The translations under genes and the position numbers were made by a program. The notes beneath the pieces were generated by a model. That model searched no databases. It saw only the letters and a program-made list of their open reading frames with translations, and was not told where the DNA came from. 64,000 nucleotides of DNA from Mycobacterium shigaense (GTDB taxonomy: Bacteria; Actinomycetota; Actinomycetes; Mycobacteriales; Mycobacteriaceae), in contig NZ_AP018164.1 in the NCBI RefSeq assembly GCF_002356315.1, forward strand, positions 4,774,001 through 4,838,000, given 5' to 3'. Below are positions 36,431 through 46,270 of the stretch, one piece after another (within the stretch, counting starts at the first letter, position 1; each line of letters starts with the position of its first letter).

Positions 36431-37386
36431 TCACCGATTTGCGATGAAATGGTTGCCTACGTCTACCCGCGTAAACCCGCCCTGACCCGGTCGTTTCCGC
36501 ACGCGCCTCGGGTGTGCGCGCCGTCGGAATTGAAGCGGGTTGGGATTGCACTGGTTATTGGCGTCGGTAATGCCGTCGATGCGGGATTCCAGTCGGCCGC
36601 GTTCGCCGACATCGTCGATGTTGATCCCGAATCGGTCGTGCAATTGCTCGACGACGGCCGCGGCATCGGGGAGCAGGATCTTTTCGGAGCCGCCCTGGCG
36701 GTGGATGGTGAGTTCACGGCCGGCCAGGTTGTACCGGCCGTCGTCAGTGACCAGCGCGACCATCAGGCCGGTGACGAAATGCGACGAGGGGTGCGTCGAG
36801 ACGAACCAGCTGCCCGTCTTCAGATCGATATCCGGGTGGGTTCGCGTGGTGAACTCGTAGAGCGGCTGCCACTCCCCGGCGATCTGGGCCAGTAACACCA
36901 ACCCGTCGCCGCGGTCGTCCAAGCGGTACGGCTCGTGCGTGGTCTGCTGGACATTGCCCGTTTCGAAGCGAATGAGCGAGGTCAGAGTCTAGCCGCCGAA
37001 GCCGACGTCGACGAGATAGGGCCCCTGGGAGCCGGGGAACGTCACCGCCAACACCGTGTGGGTCTGGGCGAGCAGCGGCGCGCCGGGTGGCGCCATCCAG
37101 ATCACACGGCCGGCCAACCGCCGCACCCGAAAGCCGATCTCGGTCAGCGCGTAACCCAGCAGCCCGTTCTGCTCGTAGCAGTAGCCGCCGCGGCGCCGGT
37201 ATACCAGCTTGTCGTCAGGGCCTCTGGACTCAGGTCGTCGACCGGCACGCCCAGCAGCGGATCCAGGTTCTCGAACGGGATGGTGCGGGTGTGAGCGGTC
37301 ATGAGATCCTGCAGCACTTCGAGCGTCGGCCGGGCAACGCCACCATAGTTGATGCGCTCGAAGTACCCGTTGCAGTCCAGTGTCAT
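36431..37386 (-). pseudogene. nat: Arylamine N-acetyltransferase nat, inactivated
   Basis: Three in-order pieces of NAT are recognisable. Codons 1 to about 56 read MTLDCNGYFERINYGGVARP and on to VDDLSPEAL. A 1-bp deletion near 37216 shifts the frame; the next piece carries the catalytic-cysteine motif RRRGGYCYEQNGLLGY and then VDVGFGG. A TAG follows where a glutamine is expected (about 36989-36991), after which the frame continues with TTHEPYRLDDRGDGLVLLAQ, then ASP-containing FVSTHPSSHFVTG. The normal C-terminus is also lost. In M. tuberculosis nat ends the hsaADCB operon; here it is separated from hsaB by about 4 kb. Confidence 0.88.
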
Positions 37387-37550
37387 AGACCCATTCTGGC
37401 CCGGAGGTTAACCCGCAGGAAACCCCTGGCGTCAGAACATCTTTGGCGTAGATCCGACATCGGCGATGATCTTCGCCCGCAGCGCGCGGCGAGGCTTGTT
37501 TGGTTAGGCTCCAGTCGCGAGTAGCTCTTACGCACGAAGTCGGGGGCCAC

Positions 37551-40500
37551 GTGACCGAAGCACCCAACACCAAGGATCCGGCGTCTGCGCTCATCGAACT
37601 CGCCGCGGAGCTCGCCGCCGCCGGATTCGAGAACGCGCGCCAGGTAGGTAGGGGTGGCGCCGGGGTCGTCTTCCGCTGTTTCGAAACCGCGCTGGGCCGC
37701 AATGTCGCGATCAAGGTGCTGCCGTCGCATTTCGACGACGAGAGCAGGGAGCGTTTCCTGCGCGAGGGCTACGCGATGGGCGGCCTGTCCGGGCATCCGA
37801 ACATTCTCAACATCTTGCGGGTCGGGATCACCCCCAGTGGCCGGCCATACATCGTAATGCCTTACTGCGCAGAGGATTCCCTGGCCGTCCGACTGCGTCG
37901 CGAAGGGCCGATCCCCTGGCCGGAGGCCATGCGCATCGGCGTGAAGCTCTGCGGCGCCCTGGAAACCGCCCATCGGACAGGCATTTTGCATCGCGACATC
38001 AAACCCGCCAACGTGCTCGTCAGCGATTATAGCGAACCGCAACTGGCCGATTTCGGGATCGCACGCATTCAGGGCGGCTACGAGACGACAAGCGGGTTCT
38101 TCTCCGGCACAATCGACTACACGCCGCGGAGACGTTGGCGGGCAATCCCGCGACGGTGGCCTCCGACATCTATTCACTGGGCGCCACTGTCTACACGCTG
38201 ATCGCCGGGAGCGCCGCCTACGAGCGTCAGACGAGCGAAGACCTCGTCGCCCAATACCTGCGCATCAGCACCACCCCGATTCCCGACCTGCGTCCCCTCG
38301 GGATCCCCGACGCGGTGTGCTCGGCGGTCGAAGCCGCGATGTTGCTTGATCCCGCGGAGCGGCCCATGTCGGCGGCCGAGTTGGGCCGCGAGTTTCAGGC
38401 CGCACAGCGCAGCAACGGCTTACAGCCCGACGCGATGGCGATCACCGACTCCGGTCGTCATTCGGTGCGCGCGGCGGCCGCGGAGATCTCGCAATTGGCC
38501 GGGCTCACCGCGGGCGGGCCCGGTGCGGGGGAAGCACCGTCGACGGCTCCCGACACCCGCGTTCGCCATCCCGCCCCGGCGCCGACAACTTCGGCGCCGT
38601 CGGAATCCGCCATTCAGCGCGAGTTTTCGGAGGCGGCCAGCGTGCTGCGCGCCATCCACGACGAAGTGCAATCAGACGACGCGGAACCGGATGCCGAGCC
38701 GTCGGCGACGCCGACCAGCGCGCCCGCCGGCCCTCCCGGCGTGAAGCCGCCGCTGCGGGCGCGGGCCACCGCGTGGTTCGGCCAGCCGGGAAGAAAGCGC
38801 GTCCGCATCGGGTTGCCGGCCGGGTCGGCGGTGCTGGTCGCCGCCCTCGTCGCCGGCATCGTCGTCGTCACGCTTCCGCCGACCACGGCCAAGCATCCGA
38901 CCACCGTGGGCGCTGCACAACCGGCGCCGGCGGCCACCCAATGGCGGCCGATCACCGAGGCCCGCGTCGCGCGCTACGCCGTGGCTTCCGCCAAAGTCGA
39001 CGGCACCATCTGGCTATTCGGCGGGATCCGCAGCGACGGCACCGTCACGGCCCGGGACGAGGGCTACGACCCAGCCGTCGACGAGTGGAAGCGCAGCGAC
39101 GATCTGCCGGTGGCGGTTTCGCACGCGATGGCGGTCACCTGGCAGGGCAACGCGGTTGTGCTCGGCGGATGGATGAGTGAGGGCGGTAAAAACGTTGCAG
39201 CAGATCAGGTTTGGCGGGTCGTCAACGGGCACTGGTGGAGCTGCCGCACCTGTTGCAGCCCCGAGCGGCGGCTGCGGCCGCGGTGCTGGGAGACCGCATC
39301 GTCGTCACGGGCGGCGTCGACGCCAACGGCGCGCTGCTGAACACCACCGAGGTGTTCGACGGCAACTCCTGGACGCCCGGCGCGCCGATACCGACTCCTC
39401 GGCAGATGCTGGCCGCGGCGTCGGACGGAAAGCTCGTGTATGCGGTCGGCGGAACCAACGGGAGCGACCTTCCGACGGTCGAGGCCTACGACCCAGCGGC
39501 CAAGACGTGGATGTCGTTGCCCGCCCTGCCAAAAGCGCGCAGTGACCTCGGCGCGACGATCGCCGACGGCCGTCTGGTGATACTCGGGGGCGTGTCGTCG
39601 GGGCAGGTCCTCAAGAGCGCGTCAACCTACGATCTGATGACCAAGACCTGGACGGGGTTGCCGGACATGGCGACCGCGCGACACGGCATGGCGGTGGCCG
39701 TGGTGCAGCAGTCGGTCTACGCGATCGGCGGGTCGACAACCGTCGACGACATTGACGTCGTGACCTCGGCCGAGGTGCTCAAGCTGCCGTCGCGCCGGAC
39801 CCAGCCGGCGTCGCAATGGCGCTCGCTGCCCGATGCCCCTGCCCCGCGGCTGATGATGGCGTCGGCCGTTCTCCAGGACAAGATCTGGATCCTGGGCGAA
39901 CTGCAAGACGGCGCCGCGCTCAACACGGTTGAGAGTTACGAGCCGCGGGCCGGTGTCTGGCAACCGGGCCCCGCGCTGCCGATGCCGCTGCACCACGCGG
40001 CCGCGGCCACCTACCGGGGCGAGGTGGTCGTCCTCGGCGGCACAAGCGACAACATCGCCGACGGATCCAACAAGGTGTTCGCGTTGCGCGGTGCCAACTG
40101 GGTGGAGTTGCCCAGCCTCGGCCACGCCCGCGCGGCCCCGGCCGCCGCGGTGGTCGGCGACAAGCTCGTGGTCGTCGGCGGGCAGAACGCCAAGCAGCTC
40201 GTCCCGCAGACCGAGGTCTTCGACGGGACTTCGTGGCAGGATGCCGCCGACATGCCCACGCCGCGCGAGCACCTCACCGCGGTGTCCGACGGCAGCTACG
40301 TCTACGCCATCGGGGGCAGATCGCTTTCCTCCGACCGGAACTCGGCAGCCCTCGAACGATTCGACCCGGCGTCGGGGGCGTGGGCCACGCTAGTCAGCAT
40401 GCCGACTCCGCGCGGCAGCTACGGCGCCGCTTACATCGACGGCCGGATCGTGGCGCTCGGTGGCGAAGAACCGGCGACGGTGCTGAACGTGGCCGAGATG

Positions 40501-40665
40501 TACGACATCGCGGCCGGGAAATGGAGCACGCTGCCGCCGATGCCGACGCCGCGGCACGGTGCGGTGGTGGCAACCGTCGGCAACACGGTGTACTGCATCG
40601 GCGGCGCCAACCGGCCGACGCACGAGGGTCCCGTAGCGACGGTCGAAGCCCTCGACTTCAGCTAG
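37551..40665 (+). pseudogene. PknK-like Ser/Thr kinase with C-terminal Kelch domain, two frameshifts
   Basis: Would encode about 1040 residues. The kinase domain is PknK-like: glycine loop GRGGAGVVFR, lysine in VAIKVLPSHF, catalytic HRDIKPANVLVSD, and DFG in LADFGIARI. At about 38126-38130 a single base is missing in the TPPE activation-segment end. The second frame continues with SDIYSLGATVYTLIAG, a Pro/Ala-rich linker and one membrane helix (GSAVLVAALVAGIVVV), then Kelch repeats. A second 1-base loss near 39233-39236 (expected NGHWVELP) moves the frame again; five or more Kelch repeats follow (VYAIGG, VVLGG, VVVGG blades). The GTG at 37551 gives the family start. Either a recent pseudogene or assembly errors in G/C runs. 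Confidence 0.82.
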
Positions 40666-40740
40666 TGCGGCCGGTCAGCAGGGGTCGGCGGCGTCGGCCA
40701 TTGATTCCGGCAATCCGGCCATGTGCTGTGGCATACTCCG

Positions 40741-40910
40741 CGCTTGTTTGATATACGTCTAATACGGGGAATTCCTAGTGTGGACTTGTGCCGGTGGCCC
40801 GACCCCTCAGCGGGCCACCGGGCACTACCCAGTCGCTTTGCCGCGAGACCCATACGCAGGCGGCAGGTTCCCCGGTTGTTTTATCGCTGTCGAATACGGG
40901 GACTCCGAGT
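40741..40910 (+). promoter_or_regulatory. Duplicated promoter-like direct repeat upstream of the coiled-coil gene
   Basis: Two similar segments occur in the 287-bp gap: TTGTTT, then GTCTAATACGGGGAATTCC (40745-40776), and TTGTTT, then GTCGAATACGGGGACTCC (about 40877-40906). Each has GTTT about 16 bp before GGGGA, which resembles but does not exactly match the SigF-type GTTT-N16-GGGTA promoter. Both face the small membrane protein at 40953. Confidence 0.3.
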
Positions 40911-40952
40911 GGATACGGCCGCAGCGCAACCACTTGGACACGGGAGCCCCAC

Positions 40953-41399
40953 ATGAGCACCAGCACTTGGATTGTCATCACGGTAGTGGCAGCAGTTCTG
41001 TTGATCGTCGCCGTGGTCACGGCGATCTACCGGACCCGAAGCCGGCGGCACCGCCAGGCAGAGGAAATTCGCGAGCAGGCGAGGTTGGAGTCGGCCAACG
41101 TCGACCGCAGGGAGGCGCTGGCTCACGAGACGGCCGCCAGAGCCCGTGCCGCACAGGCCGAGGCCGAGGTCAAGGCTGCCGAGGCTGCCAGGCTGCAGGA
41201 GCGCGCCGCGGAGCATCAAAGCGAGGCCTCGGCCTCGCGCGAGCAACTTCAACAGCGCTGGGACCATGCCGACAAGATCGACCCGAAGAGCGGGAAACAA
41301 CGTCGTGACGGCACCGACACCGACGAGATCACCGACGACACGGTGTGGAGTCGCGAACACGCCGACCCCGCGACCCACCCGGAGGACGTTCGGCACTGA
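40953..41399 (+). CDS. Small single-pass membrane protein with coiled coil
   Basis: 148 residues. One N-terminal membrane helix (STWIVITVVAAVLLIVAVVT, residues 4-23) is followed by Arg-rich residues and then a long charged heptad region rich in Ala, Glu and Gln (about 35-105), and an acidic tail. The pattern is that of a type I/II anchored coiled coil, perhaps an envelope or stress protein. I recognise no family. It is convergent with hsaB (24-bp gap) and is not part of the steroid operon. ATG 40953 follows a weak GGGAG. Confidence 0.6.
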   Translation: MSTSTWIVITVVAAVLLIVAVVTAIYRTRSRRHRQAEEIREQARLESANVDRREALAHETAARARAAQAEAEVKAAEAARLQERAAEHQSEASASREQLQQRWDHADKIDPKSGKQRRDGTDTDEITDDTVWSREHADPATHPEDVRH

Positions 41400-41423
41400 C
41401 CGCGTCGGCGCACGGACGCCGCG

Positions 41424-41990
41424 CTAGAGCCAGGTGTCCTGCGTCGTGGTGGTGAGAAAGGCCTCCAGGTCGTCGCGCCACTGGGCCGGTGTGGTCTTGT
41501 CCGGCTCGATGCCGGTGTATTCGCCACGGTAGAACAGCAACGGCCGCGGCTTGATCTTCGGGGCCTCCGACAGCGACTCGACCGCGCCGAACACCACGAA
41601 GTGATCGCCGCCGTCGTGCACGGATGCCACCGTGCAGTCGATGTGGGCGAGCGATCCATCGATAATGGGCGAACCGAGTTCGGATGCGTGCCAATCGATT
41701 CCGGCAAACTTGTCCGGCTCCTTGGAACCGAAGCGGGCCGAGACCTGCTTCTGGCTTTCGGTGAGCATGTTGACGCAGAACCGGCCGCTGGACTCGATGG
41801 CCTTCCAGGACCGCGACACCTTGGTCGGGCAGAACAGCACCAGCGGTGGGTCGAGCGACAGTGCCGCGAACGACTGGCAGGCGAAGCCGACCGGCACGCC
41901 GTCGTGCACGGTGGTGATGATGGTGATGCCGGTGCAGAACTGCCCCAGCACCGTGCGGAACGCGCGCGGGTCGATGGGGGCGGCAGTCAT
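41424..41990 (-). CDS. hsaB: Flavin reductase HsaB
   Basis: 188 residues, flavin-reductase-like split barrel. It supplies FMNH2 to the HsaA monooxygenase. Conserved blocks: RTVLGQFCTGITIITT, VGFACQSFAALSLDPPLVLF, CPTKVSRSWKAI and the GDHFVVFGAVESL strand, all as in Rv3567c. The ATG at 41990 is 14 bp after the hsaC stop; a longer in-frame start inside hsaC is not needed. Now the last gene of hsaADCB, since nat has been displaced. Confidence 0.95.
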   Translation of the reverse strand: MTAAPIDPRAFRTVLGQFCTGITIITTVHDGVPVGFACQSFAALSLDPPLVLFCPTKVSRSWKAIESSGRFCVNMLTESQKQVSARFGSKEPDKFAGIDWHASELGSPIIDGSLAHIDCTVASVHDGGDHFVVFGAVESLSEAPKIKPRPLLFYRGEYTGIEPDKTTPAQWRDDLEAFLTTTTQDTWL

Positions 41991-42004
41991 GGTCGGCCCC
42001 GAAA

Positions 42005-42907
42005 TCAGGCTTTGAAGCCGACGCTGAAGTCGTGGCCCCACAGGCTGACCGCCGTGCTCTCCCGGGCGATCCAGTCGTCGTCTTCCACTTGCCTTCCCTC
42101 ACAACCGAATTCGACATCGAATCCACCGGGTGTTTTTATGTAGAAGGACAGCATGAGGTCGTTGACGTGACGGCCCAGCGTCGCAGACATGGGCACCTTC
42201 TTGCGTAGCGCCCGGTCCAGGCACAGCCCGACGTCGTCGGCTTGCTCGACCTCGACCATCAGGTGCACGATGCCGCTAGGCGTCTGGCCGGGCATGAAGG
42301 CGAGGCTGTGGTGGCGCGGGTTGCAGCCCAGGAACCGCAGCCAGGCCGGCGGACCGTCGGCGGGCCGGCCGACCAGCTCCGGCGGTAGCCGCATCGAGTC
42401 ACGTAACTTGAAGTCCAGCACATCCCGGTAGAAGTGCAGCGTCTCTGCGTCGTCGCGAGTGGTCAGCACCACGTGTCCCAGGCCCTGCTCGGAGGTGACG
42501 AACTTGTGCCCGTACGGGCTGACGACCCGGCGGTGCTCGAGGGCCGCGCCGTGGAAGACCTCCAGGCAGTTTCCGGAAGGGTCGGAGAACCGGATCATCT
42601 CGTCGACGCGGCGATCGGCCAGTTCGGCCGCAGTGGCCTCCTTGTAGGGCGTGCCCTCGATGTCGAGCCGGTTGCGGATCTCTTGCAGGCCAGCGGCGTT
42701 CGCGCATTCCCAGCCCGCTTCGATGAGCCGGTCCTGCTCGCCGGGGACGATCACCAGCCGGGCCGGGAAATCGTCCATCCGCAGGTATAGCGCACCTTCG
42801 GTGCCGCCTTTGCCCTCGATCATGCCAAGGACCTTCAGGCCGAATTCGCGCCAGGCCGCCATGTCGGTGGCCTCGATGCGCAGGTAGCCCAGCGAGCGAA
42901 TGCTCAT
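42005..42907 (-). CDS. hsaC: 3,4-DHSA extradiol dioxygenase HsaC
   Basis: 300 residues, same length as Rv3568c. Iron-dependent cleavage of the catecholic ring A product 3,4-DHSA. The iron ligands His145 (LGHVVL), His215 (IVHLMV) and Glu266 (DVEFG) are all present. Two VOC modules per half are arranged as in type I extradiol dioxygenases. ATGA overlap with hsaD. Confidence 0.96.
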   Translation of the reverse strand: MSIRSLGYLRIEATDMAAWREFGLKVLGMIEGKGGTEGALYLRMDDFPARLVIVPGEQDRLIEAGWECANAAGLQEIRNRLDIEGTPYKEATAAELADRRVDEMIRFSDPSGNCLEVFHGAALEHRRVVSPYGHKFVTSEQGLGHVVLTTRDDAETLHFYRDVLDFKLRDSMRLPPELVGRPADGPPAWLRFLGCNPRHHSLAFMPGQTPSGIVHLMVEVEQADDVGLCLDRALRKKVPMSATLGRHVNDLMLSFYIKTPGGFDVEFGCEGRQVEDDDWIARESTAVSLWGHDFSVGFKA

Positions 42908-43791
42908 CGTGCACCTCCCAGGAAATCGATGGTGAGCTTGTTGAACTCGTCGAACTTCTCCACCTGCGCCCAGTGCCCGCACTGCCCGAAGACGTGCAAC
43001 TGCGCACGCGGGATGGTCTTCAACGCGACGAGTGCGCCGTCCAGCGGGTTGACCCGGTCCTCGCGGCCCCAGATCAGCAGCACCGGCTGGCGCAGCCGGT
43101 GCACCTCGCGCCACATCATGCCGAGCTCGAAATCGGCTCCGGCAAAAGACATTCCCATTGCCCGCGTCGCGGTCAGCGATTCGGGCGTGCTCGCCAACTC
43201 GAAACGCTGCTCGATCAACTCGGGCGTGATGAGCTTCTGATCGTAGACCATGACGCGCAGAAACGCCTCGAGGTTCTCGCGCGTGGGCTCCGCCGAGAAC
43301 TTGCCCAGCCGCTTGACGCCCTCGGTCGGATCGGGGGCGAACAGGTTGACGCTCACCCCGCCGGGTCCCATCAGCACCAGTCGGCCTGCCTTGTCCGGGT
43401 AGTCGAGCGCGAACCGCACCGCGGTGCCCCCGCCCAGCGAATTGCCCACCAGCGGAACGCGTCCCAGGCCCAGCTGATCGAAAAGACCCGCCAGCGCACG
43501 GGCCGCGTAGTGGTTGAACTGCCCGTGTTCGGCGCGCTTGTCGGAGTGGCCGTAGCCGGGCTGATCGACCGCCAGCACGTGAAACCGCTCCGCCAGCACC
43601 GGGATGTTGCGCGAGAAGTTCGTCCAGCTCGCCGCGCCCGGACCGCCGCCGTGCAACAGCACGACCGTCTGCTCGTTGCCTACCCCAGCCTCGTGATAGT
43701 GCAGCTTGAGCGGCCCGTCCACCTCCACCTCCGCGAAGCGCGAGGTGGACTCGAATGTCAGTTCCTCGGTCTTGGAATCGGTTGCCGCCAT
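42904..43791 (-). CDS. hsaD: 4,9-DSHA meta-cleavage product hydrolase HsaD
   Basis: 295 residues, alpha/beta-hydrolase. It splits the HsaC product into HIP and 2-hydroxyhexa-2,4-dienoate, the branch point of the ring A/B and C/D routes. Nucleophile Ser118 in VGNSLGGGTAV, oxyanion LLHGGGPGAASW, acid in IWGREDRVNPL, and His273 in GQCGHWAQVE. Three bases separate it from hsaA. Equivalent of Rv3569c. Confidence 0.96.
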   Translation of the reverse strand: MAATDSKTEELTFESTSRFAEVEVDGPLKLHYHEAGVGNEQTVVLLHGGGPGAASWTNFSRNIPVLAERFHVLAVDQPGYGHSDKRAEHGQFNHYAARALAGLFDQLGLGRVPLVGNSLGGGTAVRFALDYPDKAGRLVLMGPGGVSVNLFAPDPTEGVKRLGKFSAEPTRENLEAFLRVMVYDQKLITPELIEQRFELASTPESLTATRAMGMSFAGADFELGMMWREVHRLRQPVLLIWGREDRVNPLDGALVALKTIPRAQLHVFGQCGHWAQVEKFDEFNKLTIDFLGGAR

Positions 43792-43794
43792 CGG

Positions 43795-44979
43795 CTAGAC
43801 CATGGTGTCGCCGGGCGGCAGCCCGAACTCGTTGTTCCCGAAGATCTGGTAGGCCCGCTCGGGGTCGTTGGCCGCGTGCACCCGCCCGGCGTGCGCGTCG
43901 CGCCAGAACCGTTGCACCGGTTGATCATTGCCCAGCGCCGTGGCGCCGGACGCCTCGAACAACCGGTCGATCGAGGCGATCGCGCGACCGGTGGCGCGAA
44001 CCTGGTCGCGCCGTGCCCGGGCGCGCAGTTCGAACGGGATCTCCTTGCCGGCCGCCAGCAGCGCGTACTCGTCGGCGACGTTGCCGCTCAGCTGGCGCCA
44101 CGCGGCGTCGATGTCGCTGGCCGCCTCGGCGATGCGGACCTTGGCAAACGGGTCGTCCTTGGCCTTTTCCCCGGCGAACGCGGCGCGCACCCGCTTGCCC
44201 TGGTGCTCGACGTGGGCGTCGTAGGCGCCGTAGGCCATCCCGACGATAGGCGCCGAGATTGTGGTGGGATGCATTGTGCCCCAAGGCATCTTGTAGACCG
44301 GTGCGGTGTTGGTCTGGTAGCCGCCCGCGGTGCCGTCGTTCATCGCTTTGTAGGACAGGAACCGGTGCCGCGGCACGAAGACGTCCTTGACGACGACGGT
44401 GTTGCTGCCGGTGCCCTTCAGCCCGACCACGTGCCACACGTCGTCGATGCGGTAATCGCTGATGGGAATGAGGAAGCTGCCGAAGTCGACGGGGCGACCG
44501 TCCTTGATGACGGGCCCGCCGAGGAACGCCCACGTGGCGTGGTCGCATCCGGACGACCAGTTCCACGAACCGTTGACCAGGTAGCCGCCGTCGACGGCCT
44601 CGCCGGCACCCATCGGGGCGTACGACGACGAGACGCGGGTCCTGGGGTCCTCGCCCCAGACGTCTTCCTGGGCCTGCTGGTCGAACAGCGCCAGGTGCCA
44701 GTTGTGCACCCCGATGATGGAGCTCACCCAACCGGTCGAACCGCACGCGCTGGCGATCCGGCGCACCGCCTCGTAGAACAGCGCTGGGTCGCACTGCAGG
44801 CCGCCCCATTGCGCGGGCTGCAGCAGGGTGAAGAACCCGACCTCGTCGAGCTGCTGGACGGTCTCGTCGGGTAGCCGGCGCAGATCCTCGGTCAGCTGGG
44901 CGCGCTCGGCAATCTGCGGCAGCAGATCATCGATCCCAGCCAACACCGACTGCGCGTCACGCTGTTGAATGGACGTCAC
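43795..44979 (-). CDS. hsaA: 3-HSA hydroxylase oxygenase component HsaA
   Basis: 394 residues, identical in length to Rv3570c. Acyl-CoA-dehydrogenase-fold, FMNH2-dependent monooxygenase that with HsaB hydroxylates 3-HSA to the catechol 3,4-DHSA. Family blocks: STGWVSSIIGVHNWHLALF, the VNGSWNWSSGCDHATWAFLG strand, and VPRHRFLSYKAMN. First gene of the hsaADCB unit, divergent from kshB. Two KstR boxes lie between. Confidence 0.95.
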   Translation of the reverse strand: MTSIQQRDAQSVLAGIDDLLPQIAERAQLTEDLRRLPDETVQQLDEVGFFTLLQPAQWGGLQCDPALFYEAVRRIASACGSTGWVSSIIGVHNWHLALFDQQAQEDVWGEDPRTRVSSSYAPMGAGEAVDGGYLVNGSWNWSSGCDHATWAFLGGPVIKDGRPVDFGSFLIPISDYRIDDVWHVVGLKGTGSNTVVVKDVFVPRHRFLSYKAMNDGTAGGYQTNTAPVYKMPWGTMHPTTISAPIVGMAYGAYDAHVEHQGKRVRAAFAGEKAKDDPFAKVRIAEAASDIDAAWRQLSGNVADEYALLAAGKEIPFELRARARRDQVRATGRAIASIDRLFEASGATALGNDQPVQRFWRDAHAGRVHAANDPERAYQIFGNNEFGLPPGDTMV

Positions 44980-45018
44980 TTACCTTTGCCTCCTGGACTG
45001 CGGACTTAACACTGAGAC

Positions 45019-45032
45019 TAGAACACGTTCCG
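45019..45032 (-). promoter_or_regulatory. KstR operator (one-base variant) on the hsaA side
   Basis: TAGAACACGTTCCG matches TnnAACnnGTTnnA except for the last base (G for A). It lies 39 bp upstream of hsaA. The intact second site is at 45087. Confidence 0.65.
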
Positions 45033-45086
45033 ATTTGTGTCGAGCAGGGTATGCCTGCGGCTGGTAGCGGTACGAATCGGGTTTTC

Positions 45087-45100
45087 TATAACATGTTCTA
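45087..45100 (+). promoter_or_regulatory. KstR operator on the kshB side
   Basis: TATAACATGTTCTA fits the consensus, 25 bp before the kshB start. As at kstD, a TAnnnT minus-10 candidate (TAACAT) lies inside the box. Here an AGGAGG ribosome site follows it at 45112-45117. Confidence 0.85.
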
Positions 45101-45125
45101 GTTGTGACGAAAGGAGGGGCCGGTC

Positions 45126-46208
45126 TTGACGGATGCGATTCCCGACGAACCGCTCGGCGACCACGTCCTTGAACTGCAGATCGCCGAGGTCGTCGACGAG
45201 ACCGACGACGCGCGGTCCCTGGTGTTCGCGGTGCCGGACGCCGCCGGCGACCCCGACATCCCGCCCGAACGGCTGCGTTACGCGCCCGGCCAGTTCCTGA
45301 CGTTGCGCATCCCCAGCGACCGCACCGGCTCGGTGGCGCGTTGCTACTCCCTGTGCAGCTCGCCGTTCACCGACGACGCACTGACCGTCACCGTCAAACG
45401 CACCGCCGACGGCTACGCGTCGAACTGGCTGTGCGACCACGCCCAGGCGGGCATGCGGATCCACGTGCTGGCCCCCTCGGGGACCTTCGTGCCCAAGACG
45501 CTCGACGACGACTTCCTGCTGCTGGCCGCCGGCAGCGGGATCACCCCCGTGCTGTCGATCTGCAAGTCGGCGCTCGCCGAAGGCAGCGGGCAGGTGACGC
45601 TGGTCTACGCCAACCGCGACGAGCGCTCGGTGATCTTCGCCGACGCGCTGCGCGAGTTGTCGGCGAAATACCCCGACCGGCTGACCGTGGTGCACTGGCT
45701 GGAGTCGGTGCAAGGACTGCCGGGGGCGACCGCGCTGGCGAAGCTGGCCGCGCCGTTCACCGATCGGCATGCCTTCATCTGCGGCCCCGGGCCGTTCATG
45801 GATGCCAGCCGCCAGGCCCTTGAGACGCTCAAAGTGCCTGCGGCGCAAATACATATCGAGGTGTTCAAATCGCTGGACTCCGATCCGTTCGCCGCGATCA
45901 CGATCGAGGACACCGCCGAGGGCGACGAGCCACCGGCGACCGCGATCGTCGAGCTGGACGGCGAAACCCACACCATCTCCTGGCCGCGCAACGCCAAGCT
46001 GCTCGACGTCTTGCTCGCCAAGGGCCTCGATGCGCCGTTCTCCTGCCGCGAGGGTCACTGCGGCGCGTGTGCCTGCACCCTACGCAAAGGCAAGGTCAAC
46101 ATGGAGGTCAACGACGTCCTCGAGCAGGAGGATCTCGACGACGGCCTGATTTTGGCCTGTCAATCTCACCCGGAATCTGATTCGGTAGAAGTCACCTACG
46201 ACGATTAG
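45126..46208 (+). CDS. kshB: 3-ketosteroid 9-alpha-hydroxylase reductase KshB
   Basis: 360 residues. Ferredoxin reductase that passes electrons from NADH to KshA, the oxygenase for ring B opening. FAD motif RCYSLCSSP, NAD pocket GSGITPVLS, and a C-terminal plant-type 2Fe-2S domain with CREGHCGACAC and a fourth cysteine in LACQSHP. TTG start is fixed by AGGAGG 8 bp upstream. KshA is not in this window. Equivalent of Rv3571. Confidence 0.95.
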   Translation: MTDAIPDEPLGDHVLELQIAEVVDETDDARSLVFAVPDAAGDPDIPPERLRYAPGQFLTLRIPSDRTGSVARCYSLCSSPFTDDALTVTVKRTADGYASNWLCDHAQAGMRIHVLAPSGTFVPKTLDDDFLLLAAGSGITPVLSICKSALAEGSGQVTLVYANRDERSVIFADALRELSAKYPDRLTVVHWLESVQGLPGATALAKLAAPFTDRHAFICGPGPFMDASRQALETLKVPAAQIHIEVFKSLDSDPFAAITIEDTAEGDEPPATAIVELDGETHTISWPRNAKLLDVLLAKGLDAPFSCREGHCGACACTLRKGKVNMEVNDVLEQEDLDDGLILACQSHPESDSVEVTYDD

Positions 46209-46270
46209 TCGCGGAGTTAAGTTCGAACCCGAGGTCTGCTCGGTGCGCGGGTAACGGTAAGGGGAGCCAG

